Below are positions 26,077 through 34,717 of a stretch of 64,000 bases of DNA, piece by piece (the stretch's first letter is position 1; the number at the start of each line of letters is the position of its first letter). A program made the translations under genes and the position numbers. The stretch spans positions 248,001 to 312,000 of the forward strand of contig NZ_CP019603.1 in NCBI RefSeq assembly GCF_001661675.2. Direction: 5' to 3'. The notes below the pieces were generated by a model. That model was not told the DNA's origin. It did no database searches and was given only the letters and a program-made list of their open reading frames with translations. The stretch is from Croceicoccus marinus (GTDB lineage: Bacteria > Pseudomonadota > Alphaproteobacteria > Sphingomonadales > Sphingomonadaceae).

Positions 26077-26214
26077 AGCGCTGCCGTCGCACCAGCCTGG
26101 CCGAACAATAGGATGACCGGAACTTCCTTGCCGAGATCGCGCTTGCCGCCGGTCTGAATCTCGCCAGGCGACAGAACACGTGCAGAACATGTCATCGCTC
26201 CCTATTTATGGGCG

Positions 26215-26973
26215 ATGACAGCAACGACCCGGATACGCGTGATCGATCTTGAGACAACCGGTTCGAGCCCTCCGGCTCATGCGGTTTGCGAGGTCGGCTG
26301 GCAGAATGTCGTCCTTCGGGACGATGGGCATTGGTCCCTGGACGCCGATCATGGAGCACGCTTCGTCAATCCGGGTAGATGCATTCCCCCGGTAACGATG
26401 GCCGTGCATCACATCATGGACGATGATGTGAAGGGTGCACCGTTCTGGCAGGAGGTCGCTCCATCGATTTTGAGACCGGAAGCCGGGGCAGTCGCACTTG
26501 CCGCGCACCGCGCATCGTTCGAGCAGCGTTTCTGCACGCCCAAGCTGTCGGGCAATGCAAAGTGGATCTGCACGTGGAAGTGCGCGCTGAGACTGTGGCC
26601 AGACAGCCCGAGTTTCTCCAATCAGGTGCTGCGCTACTGGCGAATGCCGGACGGCCTTGATCAGCCGAAGGGCCTACCGGTCCACCGGGCCTTTCCGGAT
26701 GCCTATGTGACAGCGCACCATCTACGCGATCAGCTCAACGAAGCCGGTCTCGAACAATTGCTGGCATGGAGCGCCGAACCGGGATTGCTGCCCCGGGTGC
26801 CTTACGGAGCCGACCGGGGACGCTACTGGGGTGAACTCGATGATGAAGCGCTGGGACGCTATACGTCGGACCGGAACGAAGATGTCCGTTTCTCGGCGCA
26901 GAAGGAAGTCGAGAACCGGACGGGCGCTATCTCGCCGACCGGCGCAGGCCCCGTGCAAGGTCGACTTCTTTAG
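26215..26973 (+). CDS. DnaQ-like DEDD 3'-5' exonuclease (ExoX-like)
   Basis: The 252-residue protein starts MTATTRIRVIDLETTGSSPP, with the ExoI motif DLETTG (Asp, Glu). Later come the middle Asp region and HRAFPDAYVTAHHL, which fits the HxAxxDA ExoIII motif of DEDDh exonucleases. It is cytosolic and likely acts in DNA or RNA end processing. It is not linked in function to its catabolic neighbours. The C-terminal 60 residues are charged and variable. The ribosome-binding site is weak. Confidence 0.8.
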   Translation: MTATTRIRVIDLETTGSSPPAHAVCEVGWQNVVLRDDGHWSLDADHGARFVNPGRCIPPVTMAVHHIMDDDVKGAPFWQEVAPSILRPEAGAVALAAHRASFEQRFCTPKLSGNAKWICTWKCALRLWPDSPSFSNQVLRYWRMPDGLDQPKGLPVHRAFPDAYVTAHHLRDQLNEAGLEQLLAWSAEPGLLPRVPYGADRGRYWGELDDEALGRYTSDRNEDVRFSAQKEVENRTGAISPTGAGPVQGRLL

Positions 26974-27079
26974 CCGCATCCGTGAAACGGGAACCATCGA
27001 GTGGGTGGGCTACCCTTCCCCTAGCCACCGCAGCACTCCCCCGCTTCCGCTTGCGATAATAGGATGCTAGTCGAAGCAG

Positions 27080-28180
27080 ATGAAGCCTGAGCGACACCCG
27101 CGTGAAGATGACCGACTGCGCGAACTGCGTCGCTATGGAATTCTCGATACCGACAAGGAGCGCGAGTTCGACGAGCTCGTGGAGATAGCGTCGGATATAT
27201 GCGAAGCCCCGGTGTCGGTCATCAATTTCATCGACGAAGGCCGGCAATGGTTCAAGGCTGAGGTCGGGCTGGGCGTCAGATCGACGCCGCTCGACACAAG
27301 CCTGTGCGGCCATGCGATCTTGCAAGGCGATTACATCGAAATCCCGGATACGCTCGACGATAAACGGATGGCCGACAATCCCCTGTGTACGGGCGATCCG
27401 GGATTTCGCTTCTATGCGGGTTCCGTTCTGAAGGGAGCCAATGGCCTTCCTTTGGGAACGCTGTGCGTTCTGGACCACAGACCGCGCGCATTGTCGGATC
27501 ACCAGCGCAAGGTGCTACGCGTATTGTCGCGCCATATCATGCGTGAACTGGATCTTCGTATTGCGCTGGATCGAGAGCAGACGCTGCGACGCGAGGTCGA
27601 TCATCGGGTCAAGAACTCGCTCGCGTCGATCGGCGCGCTGCTTTCGATGAAGGCGCGGAGAGAAACCGATAGTGCCGCAAGGCTTGCGCTTGAGGACGCA
27701 AGTAACCGCATTCGATCCCTGTCGTCGCTTCATGCAGAACTGCATGAACTGGATGGTCAGGCTTCCGTGAGCTTGCAATCCCTGTTCATGCGCATCGAGA
27801 TCGATCTTCGGCAATTACTTCCCGAAGGAATTCAACTGACGATAAGCGTCGGAGATGATCGGGTCGGTCCGCAACTGGCAAATTCGCTGGTCCTGATAGT
27901 AAACGAATTTGTCGCCAATTCCGTCAAGCATGCGTTCGGATCAGGCCATGGTTCAATCAAAGTGGAAATCGAAGCAAAGGGTGATCGATGGTCACTTGTT
28001 TGCTGCGATGATGGATCAGCAGGAGCGAAGGAAGCCGAAAGGGCAGCGACGGGATCGGGTCTGGGAACGAGGGTGATACATTCCATTGCGTCATCGATGG
28101 ATATCGCCCCCCAATGGCGAGCTGACGGCTATGGAATGGAATTGAAACTGGACAGCTCAACCGCCAACTCTGTTGGCTGA
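27080..28180 (+). CDS. GAF-domain sensor histidine kinase (HisKA_2/HWE-type)
   Basis: The 366 residues form a GAF sensor (about 20-165), then the HisKA_2 box EVDHRVKNSLASIGALLS with the phospho-accepting His, and an HATPase_c domain with N-box NEFVANSVKHAF and G-rich GSGLGTRVI. No membrane segment is present, so it senses a cytosolic signal. In alphaproteobacteria kinases of this class often feed the PhyR-EcfG general stress response. No response regulator gene adjoins it, so it is an orphan here. Confidence 0.88.
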   Translation: MKPERHPREDDRLRELRRYGILDTDKEREFDELVEIASDICEAPVSVINFIDEGRQWFKAEVGLGVRSTPLDTSLCGHAILQGDYIEIPDTLDDKRMADNPLCTGDPGFRFYAGSVLKGANGLPLGTLCVLDHRPRALSDHQRKVLRVLSRHIMRELDLRIALDREQTLRREVDHRVKNSLASIGALLSMKARRETDSAARLALEDASNRIRSLSSLHAELHELDGQASVSLQSLFMRIEIDLRQLLPEGIQLTISVGDDRVGPQLANSLVLIVNEFVANSVKHAFGSGHGSIKVEIEAKGDRWSLVCCDDGSAGAKEAERAATGSGLGTRVIHSIASSMDIAPQWRADGYGMELKLDSSTANSVG

Positions 28181-28258
28181 CGCAACAATATCCAACGGAA
28201 CGGAAGCCTGCCATTCGGGTTCAAGCACAATAGTGCTGGCCTCGGGAGGAAGACGTGA

Positions 28259-29329
28259 TTGGCTGAGATGGCAGGGTTTCGCGCCAGAATTGTAGCAGTG
28301 CTTGTCGGGGGAGCGCTTTGTCTCGGCCTGACACCGCACGGTGATATGGCGATGGCTGAGGAGAATGCGGTCCCGGCGCTCGGGGCCGAGCTCCAGCGCT
28401 TCGACTACCCGTGGGAAGTGCACCGCCTTGATGTCATGGTTGGCACTACGCCTGCTCGGATGGCCTATATGGACGTTCGGCCCGACCGGCCCAATGGGCA
28501 AGCCGTCATCCTGCTGCACGGCAAGAACTTTTGCGGCGCGACCTGGGAGGATACCGCCGGCGCGTTGCTCGATTCCGGCTACCGCGTGCTCATCCCCGAC
28601 CAGATCGGCTTCTGCAAATCCTCGAAGCCGCGCGAGGCGCAATACAGCTTCGCCATGATGGCCAGCTTCACGCAAAAGCTGATGGATGAGCGCGGGATCG
28701 CCGATGCGGCGGTTATCGGCCACTCGACCGGCGGCATGCTGGCGATGCATTTCGCGCTGATGTATCCGGATCAGGTCACGCATCTGGTGCTGGTCAACCC
28801 GCTGGGCCTGACCGACCGGATGGCGGAAGGCGTACCCTATGTTCCGCTGAACGAGCTGATCGAACAGGAGCGGCAGAAGGACTTCGCCAGCATTAAGGCC
28901 TATCAGCGCGACGTCTATCACCATGGGCAATGGCAGCCGCGCTACGACCGCTGGGTCACGATGCTGGCCGGCCAGTATGCCAGCGCAGACGGCGAGGACG
29001 TCGTCTTCGCGCAGGCTAAGACCAGCGAGATGATCCTGACCCAGCCAGTCTCGCAGCATCTGGAACGATTGGCCATGCCGGTCACGCTGATGATCGGCAT
29101 GCTGGACACGACCACTTTCGGCAAGGGACAGGCGCCGCAGCAGGTTGCGCAGCGGCTGCGGCCGATCCCCGAACTGGCGCCTGAGGCTGCCGCCCGCATT
29201 CCCGATGCGCGGCTCGTCCCCTTCCCCGATCTGGGCCATTCGCCCCAGGTGGAAGATCCGAAATTGTTCGAGAGCCGCCTGATTGCCGTGCTGCGCGATC
29301 GCCAGGATGGCAGCAAGGAACCGCAATGA
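28259..29329 (+). CDS. Secreted alpha/beta hydrolase
   Basis: A TTG start at 28259 lies eight bases after GGGAGGA, while the first ATG (28268) is too far from it, so I keep TTG. The product has an N-terminal signal peptide (a hydrophobic stretch ending DMAMAEEN). Alpha/beta-hydrolase marks are the oxyanion HGKNFCG, the nucleophile elbow GHSTGG, an acid in GMLDTTT and the catalytic His in DLGHSPQ. It should hydrolyse an ester or a C-C bond in the periplasm. Its stop overlaps the amidohydrolase start by four bases, so the two work together. Confidence 0.85.
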   Translation: MAEMAGFRARIVAVLVGGALCLGLTPHGDMAMAEENAVPALGAELQRFDYPWEVHRLDVMVGTTPARMAYMDVRPDRPNGQAVILLHGKNFCGATWEDTAGALLDSGYRVLIPDQIGFCKSSKPREAQYSFAMMASFTQKLMDERGIADAAVIGHSTGGMLAMHFALMYPDQVTHLVLVNPLGLTDRMAEGVPYVPLNELIEQERQKDFASIKAYQRDVYHHGQWQPRYDRWVTMLAGQYASADGEDVVFAQAKTSEMILTQPVSQHLERLAMPVTLMIGMLDTTTFGKGQAPQQVAQRLRPIPELAPEAAARIPDARLVPFPDLGHSPQVEDPKLFESRLIAVLRDRQDGSKEPQ

Positions 29330-30756
29330 CAGGTCACCCAACCGATTTCCCCCTGCGCCGAAGGGGTTTCGTGAAAGCAGCAGCGTTCTCGGTACTGGCG
29401 GCTGGCGCGACCCGAAGCTTCGCCCAGCCCCGGACCGAGCGACCGCTGCTGATCCGGGGCGCCTATGTCATGACGATGGGACCGCAGGGCGACCTGCCCG
29501 AGACCGATTTGCTGGTCCACGGCGGACGGATCGCGGCGACCGGCACAGGGCTGGCGAGCGACGGCGCGGAGACGATCAACGCGCACGGGCAGATCCTGCT
29601 GCCCGGCCTTGTCGATACGCACAACCATCTCTGGCTATCGCAGATGCGAGGGCTGTTCGGTCGGTCCGAACAGACCCGCTATTTCCCGCTGACGGAGCGG
29701 CTTGGCGCCGCCTATGAGCCGGAGGACATGCGGGTCGGCACATTGTTCGGCGCGTCGGGCGCGCTGGCGGCCGGCGTCACCACCACCCTTGCCTATTGCG
29801 ACAATATCCGGATTCCCGGCCATGCGGAGGCGGCGCTGGACGCGCTGGTGGAATCGGGGATCAGGGCCCGTTTCCTCTACGCCGGGCATGACCGGCTTCC
29901 AGCCGACGCGCCGCTGGACATCGATCACCTTCGGCAGCTGCATCTGAACAGGGCCGGCTGGGCCGGCGACGCTCCGATCGAACTGGGCCTGGGCTGGCGA
30001 ACGCCGACGACCGGTTCGGGCGATGCAGTGGTCGCCACTGCACTTGAGGAGCTTCGCCGCGCGCGAACGCTGGGCCTGCCGATTTCAACCCATATCAGCG
30101 GAGAGAACGGCCCGGCCCAATTGCAATTCCTCATGCAGCGCAGCCTGCTGGGCCCGGACATGCTGCTCGTCCACGCCACGGGCGCTGATCCGCAAGCCCT
30201 GCGCGAGGTAGAGGAGGCGGGTGCGGCGATCTCGCTTACGCCGATTACCGAACATCGCATCGGCTTCGGCCTGACGCGGCTCAACCATTACACCGATCCT
30301 GTCAGCCGTGTGGGGCTGGGGATCGACGGCGCGCTAGCCGGGGCGCCGGACATGTTCGCGGTGATGCGCGCCGGCCACATGGTGCAGGCAGCCGTCAGCG
30401 GCGACGAACTGGCCATCCTGCCGCGCGAGATACTGCAGCTTGCGACGATCGGCGGCGCACGCGCCATCGGCATGGATGCCGCCATCGGCTCGCTGGAGAC
30501 CGGCAAGCAGGCCGACATGATCCTTGTCGACCCCGCCGCGCTCAACATGGGATTTTCCCAGACGGATCCCACCGCGCTGCTAGTCTATTCCGCCAAGCCG
30601 CAGAATGTCGCGATGGTGATGGTCGGCGGGAAGATCCTCAAGCAGGGCGGAAGGATGACCCGAACCGACGAAGCGCAGCTGCTTGAAGCGGCCACTTCGT
30701 CTCTGGCGGCAATCCAGGCCCGGGCGAATATTTCCGCGAGCCAGAACGCCGGATAA
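29326..30756 (+). CDS. Exported amidohydrolase (chlorohydrolase/cytosine-deaminase-like)
   Basis: The 476-residue protein carries a twin-arginine-like leader (LRRRGFVKAAAFSVLAAGAT) ending near FAQ. Metal ligands of the amidohydrolase superfamily are visible: HNH in LVDTHNHLW, His in STHISGENG, His in LLVHATGAD and Asp in VGLGIDGAL. The order and spacing fit subtype III deaminases and chlorohydrolases (AtzA/TrzN group). The substrate is unknown. It is coupled to the upstream hydrolase by a 4-base overlap. A decayed copy of its C-terminal part lies at 17825-17983. Confidence 0.85.
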   Translation: MTGHPTDFPLRRRGFVKAAAFSVLAAGATRSFAQPRTERPLLIRGAYVMTMGPQGDLPETDLLVHGGRIAATGTGLASDGAETINAHGQILLPGLVDTHNHLWLSQMRGLFGRSEQTRYFPLTERLGAAYEPEDMRVGTLFGASGALAAGVTTTLAYCDNIRIPGHAEAALDALVESGIRARFLYAGHDRLPADAPLDIDHLRQLHLNRAGWAGDAPIELGLGWRTPTTGSGDAVVATALEELRRARTLGLPISTHISGENGPAQLQFLMQRSLLGPDMLLVHATGADPQALREVEEAGAAISLTPITEHRIGFGLTRLNHYTDPVSRVGLGIDGALAGAPDMFAVMRAGHMVQAAVSGDELAILPREILQLATIGGARAIGMDAAIGSLETGKQADMILVDPAALNMGFSQTDPTALLVYSAKPQNVAMVMVGGKILKQGGRMTRTDEAQLLEAATSSLAAIQARANISASQNAG

Positions 30757-30862
30757 CGGCGCACAAGAGCGTTTTGCAATTGCGGAACCGACTTGCCGCA
30801 TCAACCAGGCTGGTCATGCCGATTGCGTCACATGCTAGGCGCCTGACGCAAGGACCTGCGCG

Positions 30863-31153
30863 CTACGCGGCTTTTTCCAGCAAATTGGTGCCAGGCACCT
30901 CCACCGTTCCGCGGCAGACGCGGTTTCGCCCGTTCGCCTTCGCCTGGTAAAGGGTCTTGTCCGCCAATTGGAACGCGGATTTCATCGAGTGCTCGCGGCC
31001 ATAGGCGGCGACCCCGAAGCTGGCGCTGAGCTCGGTGTCTTCGCCAATCAGCTCATGCCTGTACCGGCGGAACTCCGAACGGATGGTGTCTGCCATGAGG
31101 ACTGCTTCCTCAAGCGAGGAGATCCCTTCGACCAGTTTGCATGTCACAGGCAT
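30863..31153 (-). pseudogene. Truncated GGDEF (diguanylate cyclase) remnant
   Basis: The 96-codon frame encodes only the end of a GGDEF domain: the EAVLMADTIRSEF helix, the SASFGVA strand, and AFQLADKTLYQAKANGRNRV. The GGDEF signature itself and all sensory parts are missing, so no cyclase activity is expected. The ATG at 31153 lies inside former coding sequence. The gap 30757-30862 holds nothing recognisable. Confidence 0.75.
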
Positions 31154-31199
31154 ATAAGAAAACCTGACATCCTATTGCACCGGACGCCGAGCAAGGGAT

Positions 31200-31226
31200 G
31201 AGGCCGGGGCAGTACGCCCCGGCCTC
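31200..31226 (-). terminator. GC-rich hairpin after the adhesin gene
   Basis: AGGCCGGGGC and GCCCCGGCCT form a 10-bp stem with a 5-base loop, about 45 bases past the adhesin stop. The T-run on the minus strand is poor (CATCCCTT), so it may be a stabilising or weak terminator hairpin. Confidence 0.5.
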
Positions 31227-31268
31227 CCTTCCTGGTCCGCAGGAATATCACAGAACCGTCTACCTGCC

Positions 31269-33092
31269 TCACCAACCGAACTGGAAGCCCGCCCGGGCGC
31301 CAAGCTCTCCGCTATCGAAGCCGACACCTACACCGGCGGAAACCGATGCGGCCGATCCCACGCGGGCGGCGAAGGCCGCGGTTCCGGCGGTGCGCTCTCC
31401 GTAATAGCCGAAGCCGCCCGACACGCCATAGCTTTGGCCAGGCATTATGACCGGCGAATCCATCGCCAGCGCCATCGCAACGCCTTCATTCGCCTTGCGG
31501 ATGTCGCGACGGTTCTCGTCAGCCAGATCATAGAGTTCTGCCGTTTGTCCTTGCAGGTCCATGATCGCCATCGAATTCATGCCGATCGCACTGGTATTGG
31601 CGGAAATGGCGGCCGAGTTCATCTGCACATCGTTGAAGCTGGCCAGCTCCGTCAGGCCGGGCGTGGTGCTGAGCCCGATAGTGCCATTGCTGTCCGCGGT
31701 CACGACCGAGATCGGCCCGGTCTGCGACGCGGTGCTGGCATCCAGCGATGCGATGACGACCTGCCCGTCGTTCGTGGCGGTCGCGCCATTGCCGATCGCG
31801 ACCGAATTGGTCCCGCTCGCCGAAGCCAGGTTGCCGATGGCGACCGACGTCTCGCCCGATGCGGATGCCGCCTCGCCCACCGCGGTGGAGCGGGTGCCCG
31901 ATGCATTGGCGAGATGGCCCAGCGCGGTTGCGCGTTCGGTGGAGGCCTGCGCACGCCAGCCATAGGCGGTCGCGCCCGGGCCCATCGCCTGCGCCTGTCC
32001 GCCAACCGCCGTGGTTGAAGGACCAGTGGCAATGGTCTGCATCCCCATTTCGCCATCGCGATTGCCGCCGATGGCAATGGAATCGCCTCCTTCGGCCAGT
32101 GCGGTATTGCCGATGGCGATGGCATTGCTGCCCGAGGCGACCGCGTCTTCCGCGCCTGCAAAGGACTGGTCGCCCGATGCCGTGGTCTGGTGGCCGACCG
32201 CCGTGCCCATCGCACCCGTCGCCTGCGCCTGCCAGCCCAGCGCAGTCGCGCCCGGCGTTGTCGCCACAGATTCGCCGCCGACCGCAGTGGTGGAATTGCC
32301 CATGGCCACGGCCGTGTCCCCTACCGCAAGGGCATCGATGCCGTTGGCGATCGCTTCATTGCCGATGGCGGTGGCGCTGTCGGTCTGGGCGTCGGCATTC
32401 TCACCCACCGCCAAGGACCGCACGCCTTGGGCGGTTGCCAGATGGCCTAGCGAAGTGGCGCGCTCCGCCGTCGCCGCCGCACGCCAGCCATAAGCGGTTG
32501 CGCCCGGACCCATGGCCTGCGCCTGTCCGCCGACGACCGTGGTGGAGGGACCCGAAGCGACCGTCGGCGCGCCCATTTCGCCATCGCGATTGCCGCCGAT
32601 GGCGATGGCGTCGCCGCCTTCGGCCAGTGCGGTATTGCCGATGGCGATGGCGTTGCTGCCCGAGGCGACCGCATCTTCCGCGCCTGCAAAGGACTGGTCG
32701 CCCGATGCCGTCGTCTGGTGGCCGACCGCCGTACCCATCGCGCCGGTGGCCTGCGACTGCCAGCCCAGCGCGGTCGCGCCCGGCGTGGTCGCCACGGATT
32801 CGCCGCCAACCGCCGCGGTGGAATTGCCGGTGGCCACGGCTTCATATCCGATCGCCGTGGCATCGGCGCCGTCCGCGCTTGCCTCGCTGCCCAGTGCCAG
32901 GCTGCCCTCGCCATTGGCGGCGGCGTCGGTGCCGCAGGCCAGCGCGCCGGTCCCTGTCCCGGTCGCGCCTTGGACCGTCGCATCGTCCAGCAGGCATTCC
33001 TCTGCCGCTGCGGGGATGGCCAGCATGGCGATCATTGCGCCGGCGCTGACGGTGATGAAGCGGGCTGCACGCCCGTTACGATGGCTTGCCAT
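31269..33092 (-). CDS. YadA-like trimeric autotransporter adhesin with internal duplication
   Basis: The 607-residue protein has a long signal peptide (MASHRNGRAARFITVSAGAM, ending near AAAEE) and a head of YadA-type repeats (AxxxGxxAxAxGxxS/A). Near residue 515 is a short coiled-coil stalk (ENRRDIRKANEG) and at the end a four-strand anchor (MPGQSYGVSGGFG...AGFQFGW) closing in aromatic Trp. Residues about 89-229 are repeated nearly unchanged at 265-405. It should trimerise in the outer membrane and mediate adhesion. The duplication also shows at DNA level. Confidence 0.88.
   Translation of the reverse strand: MASHRNGRAARFITVSAGAMIAMLAIPAAAEECLLDDATVQGATGTGTGALACGTDAAANGEGSLALGSEASADGADATAIGYEAVATGNSTAAVGGESVATTPGATALGWQSQATGAMGTAVGHQTTASGDQSFAGAEDAVASGSNAIAIGNTALAEGGDAIAIGGNRDGEMGAPTVASGPSTTVVGGQAQAMGPGATAYGWRAAATAERATSLGHLATAQGVRSLAVGENADAQTDSATAIGNEAIANGIDALAVGDTAVAMGNSTTAVGGESVATTPGATALGWQAQATGAMGTAVGHQTTASGDQSFAGAEDAVASGSNAIAIGNTALAEGGDSIAIGGNRDGEMGMQTIATGPSTTAVGGQAQAMGPGATAYGWRAQASTERATALGHLANASGTRSTAVGEAASASGETSVAIGNLASASGTNSVAIGNGATATNDGQVVIASLDASTASQTGPISVVTADSNGTIGLSTTPGLTELASFNDVQMNSAAISANTSAIGMNSMAIMDLQGQTAELYDLADENRRDIRKANEGVAMALAMDSPVIMPGQSYGVSGGFGYYGERTAGTAAFAARVGSAASVSAGVGVGFDSGELGARAGFQFGW
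31878..32300 (-). repeat. Downstream copy of the adhesin internal repeat
   Basis: This encodes about residues 265-405. The stretch from GNSTTAVGGESVATTPG through SGDQSFAGAEDAVASGSNA to GPGATAYGWRA matches the upstream copy at a 528-base offset, with few changes. Confidence 0.75.
32402..32828 (-). repeat. Upstream copy of the adhesin internal repeat
   Basis: This encodes about residues 89-230, beginning GNSTAAVGGESVATTPG. It differs from the downstream copy mainly near its end (AAATAERATSLGHLATAQG against AQASTERATALGHLANASG). Confidence 0.75.
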
Positions 33093-33321
33093 GTCGATTA
33101 TACCTCTTCCTTGTTTCGGACCAGTTGGCGCGCGCGTGCGGTCCGCGGTCAGGAAGTGGACAATATGAAACCGGCATGCCCGAACCCTTCGCTGTCCTCG
33201 GCGGCAACGCCGCGTCGATGGCGCGGAATTGCGCGATCGGGGGCAGCTACGAAGGCAAACCCGTCATGGATGCAGGGCGCGGTAAAAATTATTGCGCGCA
33301 TTGGCCTGCGGGCCAGCGTCG

Positions 33322-34098
33322 TCAGACGCGGTCGAGCGTTCCGGCCAGCACGATCGGCGGCGTCGGCGCCTGATGCGGCGCGGTCGTCTCATCCTCGAAA
33401 GTGACGGCCAGCGTCGCGCCCGGGACCAGCAGGTCGGCTTGCTCTGCCGAGAGGCTGCGTTCGGTGCTGCCCGCCTGCGGGATCAGGCCGAGCGAAACGG
33501 GCGCGCCGTCCTGCGGCACGACCCAGAGTTCAGGCGCGGTGCCAGGCTGCGCATCCAGCCCCTCGATCGAAAGCGACAGGCGGCCCGATGCGGGATCGAT
33601 CACGCTGGCAAGGCGCATCACGCCATCATCACCCTGAAGCTGCGCGATCAGCACCGGTTTTGGTGCCGGAGCCTCGGCGGGCGGTGCGACCGGTACGGGT
33701 CCGGGTGTCGAGACATAGAGCGCGATGGCTGCCGCGGCCGCACCCAGCCCGGCGAGCGCCGTGGCAATGCTCCAGCGCGAAGGTCCGGGGTTTTCGCGCG
33801 GCGGCGGCAGGCGGTGGATGTCGGCGCCCTGATGATCGTCGGCATTCAGCCGCAGATCGATGGCGCGCCATACGCCGTCCGACGGTTCGACACTGCCCGC
33901 CTTCTCGGACAATGCGCCAAGCCGGTGCCGCCACCATGCGACCTCGTTCGCGAAGGCGCGGTCCGCCATGCGGCGCTGCGCTTCGGCCAGTGCCTCGCCC
34001 TCCAGCACGCCTAGCGCCATTTCGCCCGCCAGCATGTCGGGATCGCCACCGTCGGCGCCGGGGCCTTCGGGGCCGGTAGGTGGCATATCGTCACTCAC
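33322..34098 (-). CDS. RskA-like anti-sigma factor
   Basis: The 258-residue protein has a cytosolic N-terminal part with an anti-sigma-type helical domain (MLAGEMALGVLEGEALAEA, WWRHRLGAL), one membrane helix (about 110-130, LAGLGAAAAAIALYV) and a periplasmic RskA C-terminal domain (APELWVVPQDG...SLGLIP). It should hold the ECF sigma factor at the membrane until a signal is sensed. Its start overlaps the sigma gene stop by eight bases, the usual coupled pair. The 229 bases after it (33093-33321) show no gene. Confidence 0.88.
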   Translation of the reverse strand: MSDDMPPTGPEGPGADGGDPDMLAGEMALGVLEGEALAEAQRRMADRAFANEVAWWRHRLGALSEKAGSVEPSDGVWRAIDLRLNADDHQGADIHRLPPPRENPGPSRWSIATALAGLGAAAAAIALYVSTPGPVPVAPPAEAPAPKPVLIAQLQGDDGVMRLASVIDPASGRLSLSIEGLDAQPGTAPELWVVPQDGAPVSLGLIPQAGSTERSLSAEQADLLVPGATLAVTFEDETTAPHQAPTPPIVLAGTLDRV

Positions 34099-34672
34099 CG
34101 CCCAGGCACCCCTTCAGGCTGGCAAGGCCGCGGCGGATCCAGCTCTTGACCGTGCCCAGCGGCGCGCCGATCCGTTCGGCCAGCTGCGAGTGGCTCAAAC
34201 CGTCGAAAAATGCGAGGCGGATGCTGTTGCGATGTTCGTTCTGCAATTGCTTGATACACAGGCGGACGCGTTCGTGGTCTTCCATGTCGCACAGGAAATC
34301 GTCGGCGGCGATGGTATCGTCCTCGATCTCCTCCATCGCCTCGGCAGGACCCGACACGACCGGATCGCCGCGACCTTGGCGGCGGGCGCAATCGATGGCG
34401 GTATTGCGCGCGATCACGCACAGCCATGTCACGGGGCTGGCGACGGCGGGATCGAAGCGGCCTGCGCGGCGCCAGACCTTGAGGTAAACATCCTGCAGAA
34501 CGTCTTCCGACGTCTCCCGGTCGCGCACGATGCGAAGGATCACGCCGAGCAGTTTGGCGGAGGTCATGTCATAAACGGTCTTGAGCGCGGCACGGTCGCC
34601 ATGGGCGACCTGTTCGACCGCCGCGGCCAATGCCTGGCGTCGCTGCGCCGACCGGTCATCCCCGCGGTTCAT
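34091..34672 (-). CDS. ECF-type RNA polymerase sigma factor
   Basis: The 193-residue protein has sigma region 2 (LLGVILRIVRDRETSEDVLQ, DVYLKVWRRA, PVTWLCVIARNTAIDC) and region 4 (SIRLAFFDGLSHSQLAERIG, PLGTVKSWIRRGLASLK) with a short linker, the ECF plan. It forms a regulatory pair with the overlapping RskA-like gene. It lies 45 bases after the HupE-like gene on the same strand. It may control the DUF4331/TPR/HupE genes upstream, but no target promoter could be recognised by eye. Confidence 0.92.
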   Translation of the reverse strand: MNRGDDRSAQRRQALAAAVEQVAHGDRAALKTVYDMTSAKLLGVILRIVRDRETSEDVLQDVYLKVWRRAGRFDPAVASPVTWLCVIARNTAIDCARRQGRGDPVVSGPAEAMEEIEDDTIAADDFLCDMEDHERVRLCIKQLQNEHRNSIRLAFFDGLSHSQLAERIGAPLGTVKSWIRRGLASLKGCLGGE

Positions 34673-34717
34673 GCGGCGAACCTATACGCATTGAAAGCCG
34701 TGACAAGCCGCATTCGA

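Noticed and set aside
31859..33049. Long plus-strand frames over the adhesin gene
   Set aside because: They reflect the repeated AxG codons of the YadA-like gene on the other strand.
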